Below, piece after piece: positions 37,432 to 47,684 of a DNA stretch of 64,000 nucleotides. The first letter of the stretch is position 1, and every line of letters starts with the position of its first letter. Made by a program: the position numbers and the translations under genes. Source of the DNA: Lobosporangium transversale (Eukaryota > Mortierellomycota > Mortierellomycetes > Mortierellales > Mortierellaceae); NCBI RefSeq assembly GCF_002105155.1, contig NW_019028980.1, positions 992,001-1,056,000 of the forward strand, given 5' to 3'. The notes beneath the pieces were generated by a model. The model was not told where the DNA came from and searched no databases. It was given only the letters and a program-made list of their open reading frames with translations.

Positions 37432-40400
37432 CTAAGTTTGAATAGCTAATATACGGGAAGTCTTTTTTTGGTGGGACTCCTTCCTCAACTTCTCCAAAAA
37501 GCTTTTGTGCCGCTTAGAGCGTGGTCTGCCCTTTTGATTGCCCTTGACAGGGTTCTCTATGTAAGTGCTGTCTCTTCCTTCGATGATGGCCTCTTCTAGT
37601 TTGCTTAAGACTGCATCATAGACATCAGGATCATTTTCCACAGAATTGACTGGGCGCTTTGTCAGCGCTGTTAGAGCTGCATACTTCCGTTTTCTGGATA
37701 TTAGAGCCTGGTCTTCTGAGGGGACAGCGATTGGAGGTACGAAAACTCTTCTCAAATCGTCCATGTAAGTGATCGGTGGTGTCTCGCTTTCCACTTGATA
37801 ATGTGACATGGCATATTGGAATGCCTCTGTTGAAACATCAAGTTCAGGATCGTCTTGCAATGTGTCTCTAAACCATCGCCTTGGGATCAGGCTAATATGA
37901 TACCTACATCTCGGGGTAACTGTCGTCAAATGGAAAAAATGGCGGCACACAATTCCGGAATTTTGCAAGAGAAGACAAGAGCAGACGTAGGAACCGTCAT
38001 TGAGGACTACAAGCTGTTGCCGTTCCGCTCCTGTGTGGTCCAACATGTAGGTGACCTCGTATGCAAATGTGATCTGTTGTGTCCCGATTCTGGAAACAAA
38101 GGAATCTAGTGAGAACTTCCGGCGGTCCTGCCTTGCGCTCAGCTCAATGCGCTAATCGTGAGATGAAAAATAATAAATAAATATGTATATATTATATTTC
38201 TATATATATTTTATTTTTATTTTTTAAAACAAAATAAAAAATAAAGAAATCATCTCACCTCATTGGGCTCATGGCTTCCATTTCTGGAGAGTGGAGCAAG
38301 GAATTCGGCAGGCTCGCAGAGCTTCGAACGATAATAGAAGGACCGGATCATCTCCATAGCCATTTGGTTCCTAGCCGCAACACCAAGGAAGTGATTGTTC
38401 CTTTCGTAAACCGAATTAAATATTTGCCTTGCAACAGTAGAGACGGTGGGTCCATCGTTCTGATCCATTCTGTATAAAAGGTACTCTGAAGTCCGCTCTT
38501 GTGATGCAAGTACCTCCTCGATTTTATCGAATAGAGATACAAGCTCTGTCTTCCTGGAGAGGTTTTTCTTCAAGACTGCGTGGATCCCTTTGACTCTCTG
38601 TGTCGACGCCATTCCTGCTGTAAACTTCACGCCAATCCAAGCCCACGCCCACTTCGCACGCTTTTGGTAAAGCCTATTCAGGTAGGACCGCACCTTCTCG
38701 TCCTCCTCACCGTATACAGCGACCTCTTCTTCCCACCTTGTTTCGAATTCGTGTACAGTGATGGAATTTCTGACCCTCCAGAAAGAAGAGTAGAAGAGCT
38801 CCCATTCGTCACGCAGAGGGCTCCGAAGCTTCTTCTTAAGGTTCTCGCTCATGTGCCAGATACAGTTGAGAAGGATCGTATCGGCAAGTATGTCACGGCA
38901 GGCTGCCTCCATGGCTGGGTCATCATCCACAATTATCACACCGGGAGCCTTTCCGTCGCATGCTTCTAGTAAAGCACTCAATATCCATGCATAGTCCTCG
39001 GTTGTCTCGTTCAAAACTAAAGAGCTTGCCACAAGGCGGCTTCTGCCAGCGCTATCCACCACAACAAAGACGTTCAGGTACATGTTGAATCGGTTGGTGT
39101 TTGATGTGTTGTCATTCAACACAACATCTCGGTAGCGACCGTAACAGGATCGTTGAGAAGGCGACATCCAGAAAACCTTGCTGAGTCTATTTTTTTGATC
39201 TCGCTCTATTTTGAAGAACCAACCATTGTCTTGGCGAATTCTGTCCTCCAGCACTTTAACCAGCGCACTAGCTTCTGAATAGTCGCAGGCACACTTCTTG
39301 AGCGCCTTAACTTTTTGGATGGCATTGGATACTTGTCGACGATGGAACATCCCTCCAACGAAATCCGTCTGGAGGAGGTACATTATATTATCTAAGCTGA
39401 GGCCCCCTGCAGCATAGTGGCCTATCTTTCCTAGGACTTCCTGACTCAAGGGGTCGATGTGTACGCCGGCTTCTACTTCGCAAGCATGATTATGTTCGCG
39501 CTCTAGCGTGGTGATATGCCAGAGCGGAGCAATTATATTAGGGGACCTAATGGTAAGCTTGAAAGGGCATTGCTTACGTCCTGACTTTGACCTCCGTTGC
39601 ATAGATGGATCAGAAGTCTTGGAAGATTTACTTTTCCCTGAGTGCTTGCATAAAAAGACCACTATTTGTAATAAGAAGGAAGTTAGAGCTATAAATCTAA
39701 CAAGTAACAAAAAAAAACAAAAAAAAGACGTGTCTTTTACCACGGGGCCGTTCACTATAATTAGCCTGTCCAATACGCGCTCTGAACCCACTGCGTCTAG
39801 CCCACGTTTTGATTGCGGCCTCTGCTTCAGGAAAGCTGTCAAACACATAGTGGAAACGAGGCTCCCAATGAGCAATGTCCTTTGAGCCAGCCTCACTAGC
39901 TAAATTAGAGCATTGACGCTCTTCATCATCCTCTGTCTCCTCCCCGTTAGTATTCCTTTGACTATCCTCATCGGTATCGCTTAGGCGATAGCCTTCTCTG
40001 TCATAGTAGCCCCCAGTTTCGCTATCACTCTGGCTGCCATCACAACTACCACTTTGACTCTCACCCTCGACGTCCTTTTGTTGGCCACTTTCCTCATCTT
40101 GCCCGACTTCACTGCTGTCGCTTGAACCTTCCTTGGGGACCTCGGGGACCTCGGGGGGAGAAAGCTATAATGAAGGCCGTAATATGTCGATGGCTTCAGT
40201 GAACGGCATTTAGGCCCTCAGCGCCGAAAGGACTTAACATATCCAAAATGGAATAGTTATTTAGACTACTTACTGTGGAGTAGGCGGTTACTAACTCAAG
40301 CATGCGCATGCGATGTTCTACAGCACTCTGGGGCTCCCAGAGGCTTATGCTTGGGTTAACAGCATGCTCAATTGCATTGAGAGCAATTATTCCACATGAA

Positions 40401-41365
40401 CCGCTTGTTGATGGTTGCCGGGCGATACGAAACAACCCCATTCCTCTCTTCCATTTATTTTCTCCAATTTTGCAGGCCACCAGCCATTTCCTGATCCCAG
40501 ACTCTACAGTAATTGGGCAATTCATCGCAAGAGAGTCACCAAATGACAACTCCTGGTTGATGAAGTCGATCTGTACGGCTCCCCAATGATCTAAATGCTG
40601 CATGTGGACTACAGCGAAGGCCTTTTCGACTCGCCCACTTTCAAGCTCTTCTTTTTTCCAGAGAAATGACTTGTTGTATTTAGTGCTGCTCGTCCATTGC
40701 TGGATTCTTAATGGTGGGATGAAAATATACTGATTATTGGCTGTATAGTGCTCCGAAAAAAGGTCCAGGACAAGACGTATTGCTTCGTCATCGATGTATT
40801 GCTCGTTCCTGAAAAACAAGGCACTGCTCAAGTTGAGTGGCACATGAGTAGATGCTCTAAAGCTTAGTTGCATAATGTTTGGGGCATTGAGTAACTGGTC
40901 GCGGAACCAAACAGCAAATGGGTCTCTCGCAGAAGAGGCATTGTCCCCAATCCATTTCAGCATTTCACGGATGCCTCTAGCCATATCCATAGCTTCGAAC
41001 ACTATTGGGTCGAGAAGCTTGATTGTCGTTTTATCGAAATTACCGAAGCTACCGATCCTCACGGCCCAGGAGCCTTCATTTGTATGGGAGCGTGTTCTTG
41101 CCCCAGTATCAAGCTCGCCAATAAGGCGTTTAGCGTAAAGGAGGTTCTTGGCCGAGGGAATTGTTTGGAGAGTTGCGATTTCACTACAAGGAATGATTGA
41201 ATTCTCATCCTTCTTGCAAAAAATGCCCTCGATCGCGGCCTCACTGATCTCGGTAACGCTTGGGAAAGCCCAATTAAGCAGGTCCCGACCAGTCAAGGCT
41301 TCCCTCCACTCACGGCTATAGGGGGTCGATGGTCCGGAAGAAGGAGTTTGGTTGGCAGAAGTCAT
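37432..41365 (-). CDS. Ulp1-type protease fused to FAR1-MULE-SWIM transposase
   Basis: Four exons (41365-40274, 40164-39741, 39661-38259, 38151-37432) join in frame to 1212 residues. Exon 1 is a C48/Ulp1-like cysteine protease with His260 (DHW), Asp277 (FGDS), Gln317 and Cys324 (GSCG). Exon 2 adds an acidic S/E/D linker and the first half of a FAR1-like DNA-binding domain; exon 3 continues it (LCKHSGK, CPF). The MULE DDE domain follows with LNDNTSNTN, VDDDPAMEAA and a CIWH motif. At the usual third catalytic position (TQRV-E in relatives) a Lys is present. Exon 4 carries the SWIM zinc finger with C1030, C1032, C1042 and H1044. If the 109-bp first intron is retained, translation stops after 389 residues and gives a stand-alone protease. 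The ATG at 41365 follows an upstream TTG-open frame. No terminal inverted repeats were found. Confidence 0.82.
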
Positions 41366-41755
41366 GCTTCCCAAACTAAATTTAAGATATTAGATGAGCT
41401 GTACCGATACTTTCATTAACTTTCCATTATCAGCCTGTCTACACAGGTACGAAAATCGGAAGAAAAAGTTTCAGTATGTACTTAGGCAGTTATAGTTACT
41501 GGAAATAGGTGTAAAGCACGTTTTGTGAGGGAAGAATGATGGCTTTTAAAGCAAAATTTCGAAATCGCGGAGCTTGGTCCTCTCTGGTCCTGTACTTTTA
41601 TTAATGCTATTTTACAGGATCCTAAATAATACTGTTAATCCGGTTTAGGATCTCCTCCATCTTTTACTCATTAGGTCAAAACATCGTGTACCATTTTTGT
41701 CATTAATTTTTGACACTCAGCGTCATGATAGAGATGCACTGTAAACACTAATTCA

Positions 41756-42180
41756 GCATGCTTTGCTGCGTCGGATCCGGCGCTTGCAGCCTGTGCTCTG
41801 TACTATATCCTATTATATATCTTTCCTGTTGCATGTTCCCTAAAATTTACATCCGACGTCTGTACTCTGTGTCACATACCGAATCCGGCATCTGCAGTCT
41901 GTACTCTGCGTTACATTTACTATTCGTTTTCTCTTCCGTACCTTTCCTAAAATTTACATCCGGCACCTGTACTCTGTGTCGCACATCGGATCCGGCATCT
42001 GCAGTCTGTACTCTGTGTTGCATCTTACTATACGCTTTCTCGGTCGTATGTTCCTAAAATTTACATCCGGCGCCTGTACTCTGTGTCACACACCGAGTTT
42101 GGCATCTGCAGTCTGTACTCTATGGCACATCTTACTGTACGCTTTCCCTGCTGCATGCTCCCTTACGTTTATACCTGGGG
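41756..42180. repeat. 107-bp tandem repeat, four units
   Basis: The anchor AAAATTTACATCCG recurs at 41842, 41949 and 42056 (period exactly 107 bp), and a diverged form recurs at 42163; a partial unit precedes the first anchor. Each unit holds two internal copies of a shorter element containing ATCCGGC and CTGTACTCTGTG. The array fills much of the region between two divergently transcribed Ulp1-like genes and ends about 20 bp before a TATA box. Confidence 0.92.
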
Positions 42181-42200
42181 GCAAATAGGGCTCGATCCGG

Positions 42201-42208
42201 TATAAATA
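42201..42208 (+). promoter_or_regulatory. TATA box of the second Ulp1-like gene
   Basis: A TATAAATA lies 96 bp upstream of the ATG at 42297, directly after the tandem-repeat array. A C/T-rich leader follows, consistent with initiation near 42230. Confidence 0.6.
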
Positions 42209-42296
42209 TGCACTAGAACCCACTTTTCGCTTTGCAACTAATCTACCTCACTCAATCCGCTTACTTTCCATTAGAAACCATCACTTTCAATTCAAA

Positions 42297-43899
42297 ATGA
42301 AGTATATCAGCATTATTCCTGACTTTTTGACTCTAAAATGGCTACGCAGCGCCAATAGAACGGGAGAAGAGCTGATTCAGGCTCTGCTCCGTATGCCACA
42401 GCCGGTTACAACAGGAACACCAACTTATCTGGAAAACCCCTCCGACGACGAGCTCAAAGCCGCTCTTCAGCGTGATGAAGCCCTTGCATTGCCGGCGGTT
42501 CCTTCTGTGCAGCCCGGAGTCATCCGGGAACTACAAAACAAAGACTCTAGCTGTCTGGCCAATTTTAAGGAGTTTGACTTTTGTTACACAAACGAAGCCG
42601 TCTACGCGATAAACGAGGTAAGCTTTGAGGTTGATGTAACTGCTGCTTTATGTACTTTATAATATTCACAACTGAAGCCCTTTCATATCCTATATTTTAT
42701 AAGGCGAACCTTACGAGGAGGTTTGCAGAACGCCGCAAAAATGAGTTGGATTGGCTCGCAACTTTTGCCAACGGACCTGGTAAGCTTCACCGCGACTTTG
42801 CTACCTGGCTCAGCCAAGAAATCAACCAAAGAACCCCTGTCCATTGTATGATGTTCAATCAAGAGGAGTTCGACAATTCACATTCGCATATAGAGAGTAT
42901 AGTTTCTCTTGGCACGGATGAATGCCTGAACGTGCACGCGGTCCGTGGCATCTTAGCTTTTTTCCGAAAATGCTATGGTCAAAACGGTCGTTACTTGTTC
43001 TTGGACCCTTCCTTGAGCTTGGAAGATGGGCCGAGTCGAGTGGAGAGGAAACTTATTGAACGGGGTAAAACCGAAAAGGTGTTCGCTATTTTTATGTAGA
43101 GGATTACTGGACTGCTGCCTACCTTGATCTCCCTCAATATCGGGCTTATGTTGGTGATTTCTGCTGTCGAAGTGAGAAGTATGTAGCTGAGACTCTAGTG
43201 GCATGGTTGGCGCCACTAAGCGTGGACAAAGAAAGGTGGAGGCAAGCTCATGAAAATATGGGCTCATTCCAGGTCCGAAAGTGCCGAAAACGGGACTCTT
43301 GTGGCATCCATGCTGCAATCGCCATCGAACAGGTCGTCAACCCATACGCCACCTGGGGAAACTATGTCAATACCGTATACCAGAGGATCCGATTCTCACG
43401 GTTATTGACTGGTAATCTAAAGGTAATGTCTACTTCTTGTCAATTTCATTAACAGCTAGGGAAGACAATATCTACGTGAACATTAATCACTTCTGATCAT
43501 TAGGTAAATATGGATTTTATTGCCAACGCCTTTAAGAAGCAAGTTCCTGAAGGCCCAAATGAGCCAACACAGATTGCCTTGTTTGAGAAGGAGCTACAAG
43601 CAATATACTTGGATAACAGGAATGATGTGGATGTCTTCGATCAGGTTCTAGCATCGGCAAGGAAGGGCAAACGGAACATTCGGAAACTGCCTTTGAAGGA
43701 CGAGGCTCAAGATAGCGCGGTTCCCGTACTAAAAAAACGGTGCATTGTTGTCGAATCCGATGACGATATAGCCTTTATTGGATCTAACGGGCCACTTAGT
43801 TCTAAGACTCAGGATGAGCCTGGCACCGATACAGTTTTTGTTGAGCACAAAGCAGCTAATAACCACTTGAAGCGCAGGCGCACCAAGCGGAGTAACTAG
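42297..43899 (+). pseudogene. Second, decayed Ulp1-like protease gene
   Basis: Exons 42297-42617, 42704 to about 43422 and 43504-43899 are connected by good GT-AG introns in consistent phase. The middle exon has one break: after KTEKVFAIF (near 43094) the frame hits TAG, while a frame offset by one base continues YWTAAYLDLPQYRAYVGDF. The DSCG Cys motif follows and resembles the protease domain of the divergent gene. At the catalytic His position (DHW there) this copy has DYW, and the Gln before the Cys is also not conserved, while the Asp and Cys remain. A 35-bp intron could repair the frame but is very short and would remove residues that align. The C-terminal part is basic and S/D-rich. Probably a catalytically dead or decaying relative that still has a promoter. 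Confidence 0.6.
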
Positions 43900-44060
43900 T
43901 TACCTAGAGGAAAAGTGGGATAAGGGTTTTTGCTGATGGACAAAAAAAAAGACTTCCTTTGAGTATCTTTGTACAATCTCTATTAAAATGATCGAAACAA
44001 TTAATTCTATAAGCAAAAGCCTTGCAGATTGCATCTGTGTCCTTTTAACATCACTCATTC

Positions 44061-44061
<1 letters not shown>

Positions 44062-44095
<34 letters not shown>
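44062..44095. repeat. 34-nt poly(A) run
   Basis: Uninterrupted A's between the convergent 3' ends of two genes, among the longest homopolymers in the window. Confidence 0.95.
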
Positions 44096-44097
<2 letters not shown>

Positions 44098-44171
44098 AGT
44101 TGGTCGTTTTTCAACCAAAGGGTCCCTTCTGGTTACAGCAAGTGCCTCAGTGAGATTTGGGCTAGATTTTT

Positions 44172-45592
44172 TTATTTCAACCTGTTTGCGCCATCGTCGA
44201 CGTCCTCAACTTCAACTGATTTACGTTTTGTCTTATCCTCATAGCTGTTCATCGCTTCTCCCCCCACTTTATCTCTCTCCTCTTCATCCTTGACCTCCAC
44301 TAGGTCTTCTTCATGTCCCTCCTCCATCTCTTCTCTTTCTTCTCCCTTATAATCTTCAGGCTTTAGTCCTGCTTTAGTAAACACCTTTTTTGGGTCAAAG
44401 AGATGATCATTATTAGAGACTCTTTTCTCCTCCCCTTTATACTTTACAAAATCCTCAGTCTTCCATCCTTCTTTTTTTAATATTCCTTTCAGCTCCTTTA
44501 TATGATCATCATCGGTCATATCGTTAGTATCGCTACCATCAGTATCCTCCTCTTCATAATCTTCATCATCCTCAGGCTTCGATGCTAATCTTGTAAACAT
44601 CTTTTGTAGCATCTCGGAATAAACAGTATTCAGCGGAAGTCTCCTGGTGTCTACTATGGACGGTGGGGGCATACCATTGGCATCTGCCCTGGCCTTGAGG
44701 GATTCCATTTGATTTGGGCTTATACAATGACCTAATGGACAGATATAAATTTTAGAGTGAAAAATATATTAGCCTCTTAAAAGTCCAAAATGTTCACGCC
44801 AGAGAGCCTCGCTTACTCGGGGTTGACGTCTCAATCTTACCTTCAGTCATAAGTGTATGAAAGAGAGCAATGGATCTTTGTGTCCTGGCTTCTTCGCGGA
44901 CTTTTTTTCTTGCAATTCTATTATTTTCTTCCAAGGAAATGGACAATCGACTCAACTCATATGTCATGTTGACTATAAGGGGTCGAATCTTGGAGATCTC
45001 CGCCTTGAGATCAGAGAGCGAGGGCCCCTCTTGGACCAGCTCCTTCTCCGCTTCCTGATTTTCGTCAAGTTCAGCAAAAAAAAACTCGCGCTGCTTTGAT
45101 GAGCTCTGATGTTACGTTAGATTTTTTTTTTATCTGTGGTTTTTCGACCAAAGTTGCGCCAATGGGCTTGCTAGGGACGTTGCTAGTCACTGCAGAATTC
45201 TGGTGCTCTTTCTCAATTTCTTCTGGAGCCGGCCTATCAGAGGCAGTGGGGCTGTCAGCGAAGACAGGGCTGCTAGAACGAGTAATGGTAGGATTGGTAT
45301 TAGTGTTGCCAGAAGCTTGGAAGGGGTCTTCCATGAACTTCCTGCACTTCTTGTGGTGCTTTGGAGGGTCCGATGCGAGGTTCGATATGTGATTACAACT
45401 TATATGTGGACAAGCATAATAAAAAAAGCGATTGGGATCACGGTCGACAGTGAGAAGGTCACCCGTATAATGCGATCTAAATTTTATTGTCCTCAAGGAG
45501 TGATATTCGTTTATGTGCGCTTCTGTCCCATCCTGGATTTCGAGAGAACATTGACCGATATCGAATTTTGTGCATCGAGGAACACGGGGCAT
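44172..45592 (-). CDS. Acidic coiled-coil protein of unknown function, with a homopolymer frameshift
   Basis: Exons 45592-44841 and 44731-44172 are joined through GTAAGA and CATTAG. Within exon 1 the frame breaks at a run of nine T's on the sense strand (near 45080): one T too many leads to a stop, while removing one restores a continuous frame of 436 residues. The N-terminal 110 residues hold a possible zinc-binding cluster (CPHISC, then HHKKC). An S/T/P-rich linker follows, then a predicted coiled coil (about 185-250) and a long E/D/K-rich C terminus with a basic end suggesting nuclear location. I recognise no family. The frameshift is either a sequencing or assembly slip in the homopolymer or a true inactivation. 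Confidence 0.6.
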
Positions 45593-45899
45593 GATGAAAA
45601 CGAAGACGAAGGTGAAAAAAGAAGTGAAATAGAAAGGGAAGAAGCAAAAGTCTTTGTTATACTTCGAGGCTCAAACTGCATTCAAATCCCTCGACGCTTG
45701 GTTATCTACTAGCCCCAAATAGGATTCGAGTATGCTTAGTCACAAAGGCCATTCGGAGGTAGAGAGAGTTACAGTTCTGGAAAAGACACTGCCCTCAATC
45801 CCGCCTTGCCAAAAGTTGTGAACAAATATAAAAAAGCCTTGTATATTATATAATGTATAACAACTCTGTTGTTTTTTTTTTTTTTTTCACTTCAATTTA

Positions 45900-45936
45900 A
45901 GGCCCTTGCCAAAAAGTCATAAACTGGATATATTTT
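45900..45936. mobile_element. Solitary arm of a mariner-like MITE
   Basis: This segment matches the left arm of the complete MITE at 46461-46679 with few differences (both share AAGTCAT and AACTGGATATATTTT) and also follows a TA. No inverted partner lies within the next 500 bp other than the arm belonging to that MITE. It is most simply a truncated relative. Confidence 0.55.
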
Positions 45937-46195
45937 ATATTTTAAATTGAATAGAGTACACATCCTTTTCTTTACACAAAGAAAGGCTCCCATTGTTTTC
46001 TCAGTATATTCCAAATTTATTATCAGATTTGGTCCTTCATGGCGCACCACTAGTGACTGGCAGTTGTGTGATGCATAATTGTCTGCAATGTTCTTTAGTA
46101 GGTGAGGTTTATTGCAAAGGGAAAAAAAGAAAAAGTCTGCAGACAGCAATAAGAACGTTAAATCTTATTACGAATGTAATTAACCGCACCGCCAC

Positions 46196-46267
46196 CGATT
46201 AACCAGTTATCACAGGTTTTCACCAGTTTAACCGTTTTAACCAGTTTTAATCTGTTATAACCGGTTA
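46196..46267. repeat. Cluster of AACCGGTT-like octamers
   Basis: About six copies of AACCAGTT, AACCGTTTT and AACCGGTT variants lie within 70 bp, ending in a perfect palindrome AACCGGTT at 46259-46266. They could be a degenerate minisatellite of a transposon end or a binding-site cluster. AACCGGTT is the consensus of CP2/Grainyhead factors, which occur in fungi. Confidence 0.6.
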
Positions 46268-46460
46268 AAAATATGTCAAAATCGCTGCTCATCTCAGAAG
46301 GGACGTCAGCGCTTTGGGCAATGGTATCTGCAGCAATATCTTATTGAAAGCGGAGTGGAGGTGCGGTAGTTATTCCTAAAGCTTACACTTTTCTTAGATA
46401 CGCTTAGACAAAGCAAATTGCGGTGGCATTGCGTCCTTCTTTTTTCTTCCTTGATTAGAG

Positions 46461-46679
46461 TAGAGTCCTCGCCAGAAAGTCATGAACTGGATATATTTTA
46501 AAATACTCAATTTGAATTATTATTTGCAAAAATACAATTTTCGTACGAAGCTTGAAAAGCACAATAGAAAAAAAAAAAAAAAATTCTCAAAATTCTTGAT
46601 GTCCAAAAATGGAAGTATTCTATTCAATTTAAATGCCTGAAAAATATATCCAGTTCATGACTTTCTGGCGAGGACTCTA
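46461..46679. mobile_element. TA-flanked MITE, mariner-like, 215 bp
   Basis: Perfect 37-bp inverted repeats (46463-46499 and 46641-46677) begin GAGTCCTCGCCAG and are flanked by TA on both sides. The interior is AT-rich without coding capacity. The length, 215 bp between the TA's, is the same as that of the MITE at 30147-30361, whose arms are related. Confidence 0.92.
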
Positions 46680-47684
46680 GTTCCTGCATTAGTAGCAATA
46701 ACAATATTAGTATTAAAAGGGTCTTATTGGGCATTTTCTGGCATGGCTCGCTCTGCAGTCATTTGCGCCTCCAACCAGAGTCCAAGCATGGAGGTACACA
46801 ACGTGCTACTATCTATAATCTTTTTTTGAGATACCAATCTATAGTTGGTTGTTGGTACCCGATAGGAATCAGAAGATCAATACCTCTCCAAAAATATACC
46901 CGGAAAGAGCAGAAAGGAGTTTGATGTAGTCATCACTTGCGAAGAGCGCCTCTTTGATACGATGTACGAGGCTTTTCTTTCTTCCTTTCTTTTACTTTCT
47001 CATTGAGTAATCAGTAGAGTGAAATGTCATTTGATTGATTTATGCTATGATTTGTCCCGCATATGTCGAATAGGGACTTTCTTTCTCTTTCTTTCTTTCT
47101 TCGAACTACACCTACATTATGATCATCCAATTTTAATGAAGAGAACAAAAATATTTGCTTTTTTTTTTTTTTTGACAAGAGGAATAATGAATAAGATTAA
47201 CATCTGATTTCTTCCCGCTCTTTTTCTCGCTGAATAACCAAACATGGTCGATGCATTCTGGACGGTATTATAAACCCCTAGGAGGTGAATCCTTAGAAAT
47301 AAAAAGGAATGAAGTCTTGGGAAGAGGAGAAAAAGGTATATACTAAGGCCCCAAAGTCCATAAAGACAACTTCTACCCGCTTAAAGCCTCTATTGTTAAC
47401 TCCAGTCCCTAGAGCGAATGATAGCATTGATGAAGAGCGTTATAATGCTTCCTCTTACATTCTCGTTCGTCGGCCGAATTTTATTTTCTCGAATGTCGTG
47501 CGATAATGCGAAATGAACATAGACTGCAGAGATATTGGTGGCATACAATTTTTTTTTATTGTTATTTTACACGATTGTAGAACGTTGTATCCAACCCTAG
47601 TTGTTAAATATATAAGTATATATACTATGTTTGATCCTGTTCCCACCTCACTTTACGCCTTACAGTTGTTCAGAAGTAAAAGGT
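46680..47684. other. Intergenic, no gene recognised
   Basis: Short open frames here do not resemble known proteins. The distal part is probably the 3' UTR of hexokinase. Confidence 0.5.

Noticed and set aside
37200-41760. Terminal inverted repeats of the MULE
   Set aside because: I compared the flanks by eye and found only short chance matches, such as a 9-bp GATCCTAAA/TTTAGGATC hairpin near 41620-41665. The element ends remain unknown.
41758-42188. Plus-strand open frames through the 107-bp repeats
   Set aside because: They arise because the period lacks stop codons in some frames; the repeated Cys/Ser-rich translation is not protein-like and lies upstream of the TATA box.
43059-43093. A 35-bp intron repairing the frame of the second Ulp1-like gene
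   Set aside because: GT and AG are present, but the size is below usual fungal introns and it would remove residues (KTEKVFAIF) that align with the other protease.
45892-46149. A minus-strand frame possibly encoding part of a mariner transposase
   Set aside because: Its end is merely the translated MITE arm; no DDE/D motif or helix-turn-helix could be recognised.
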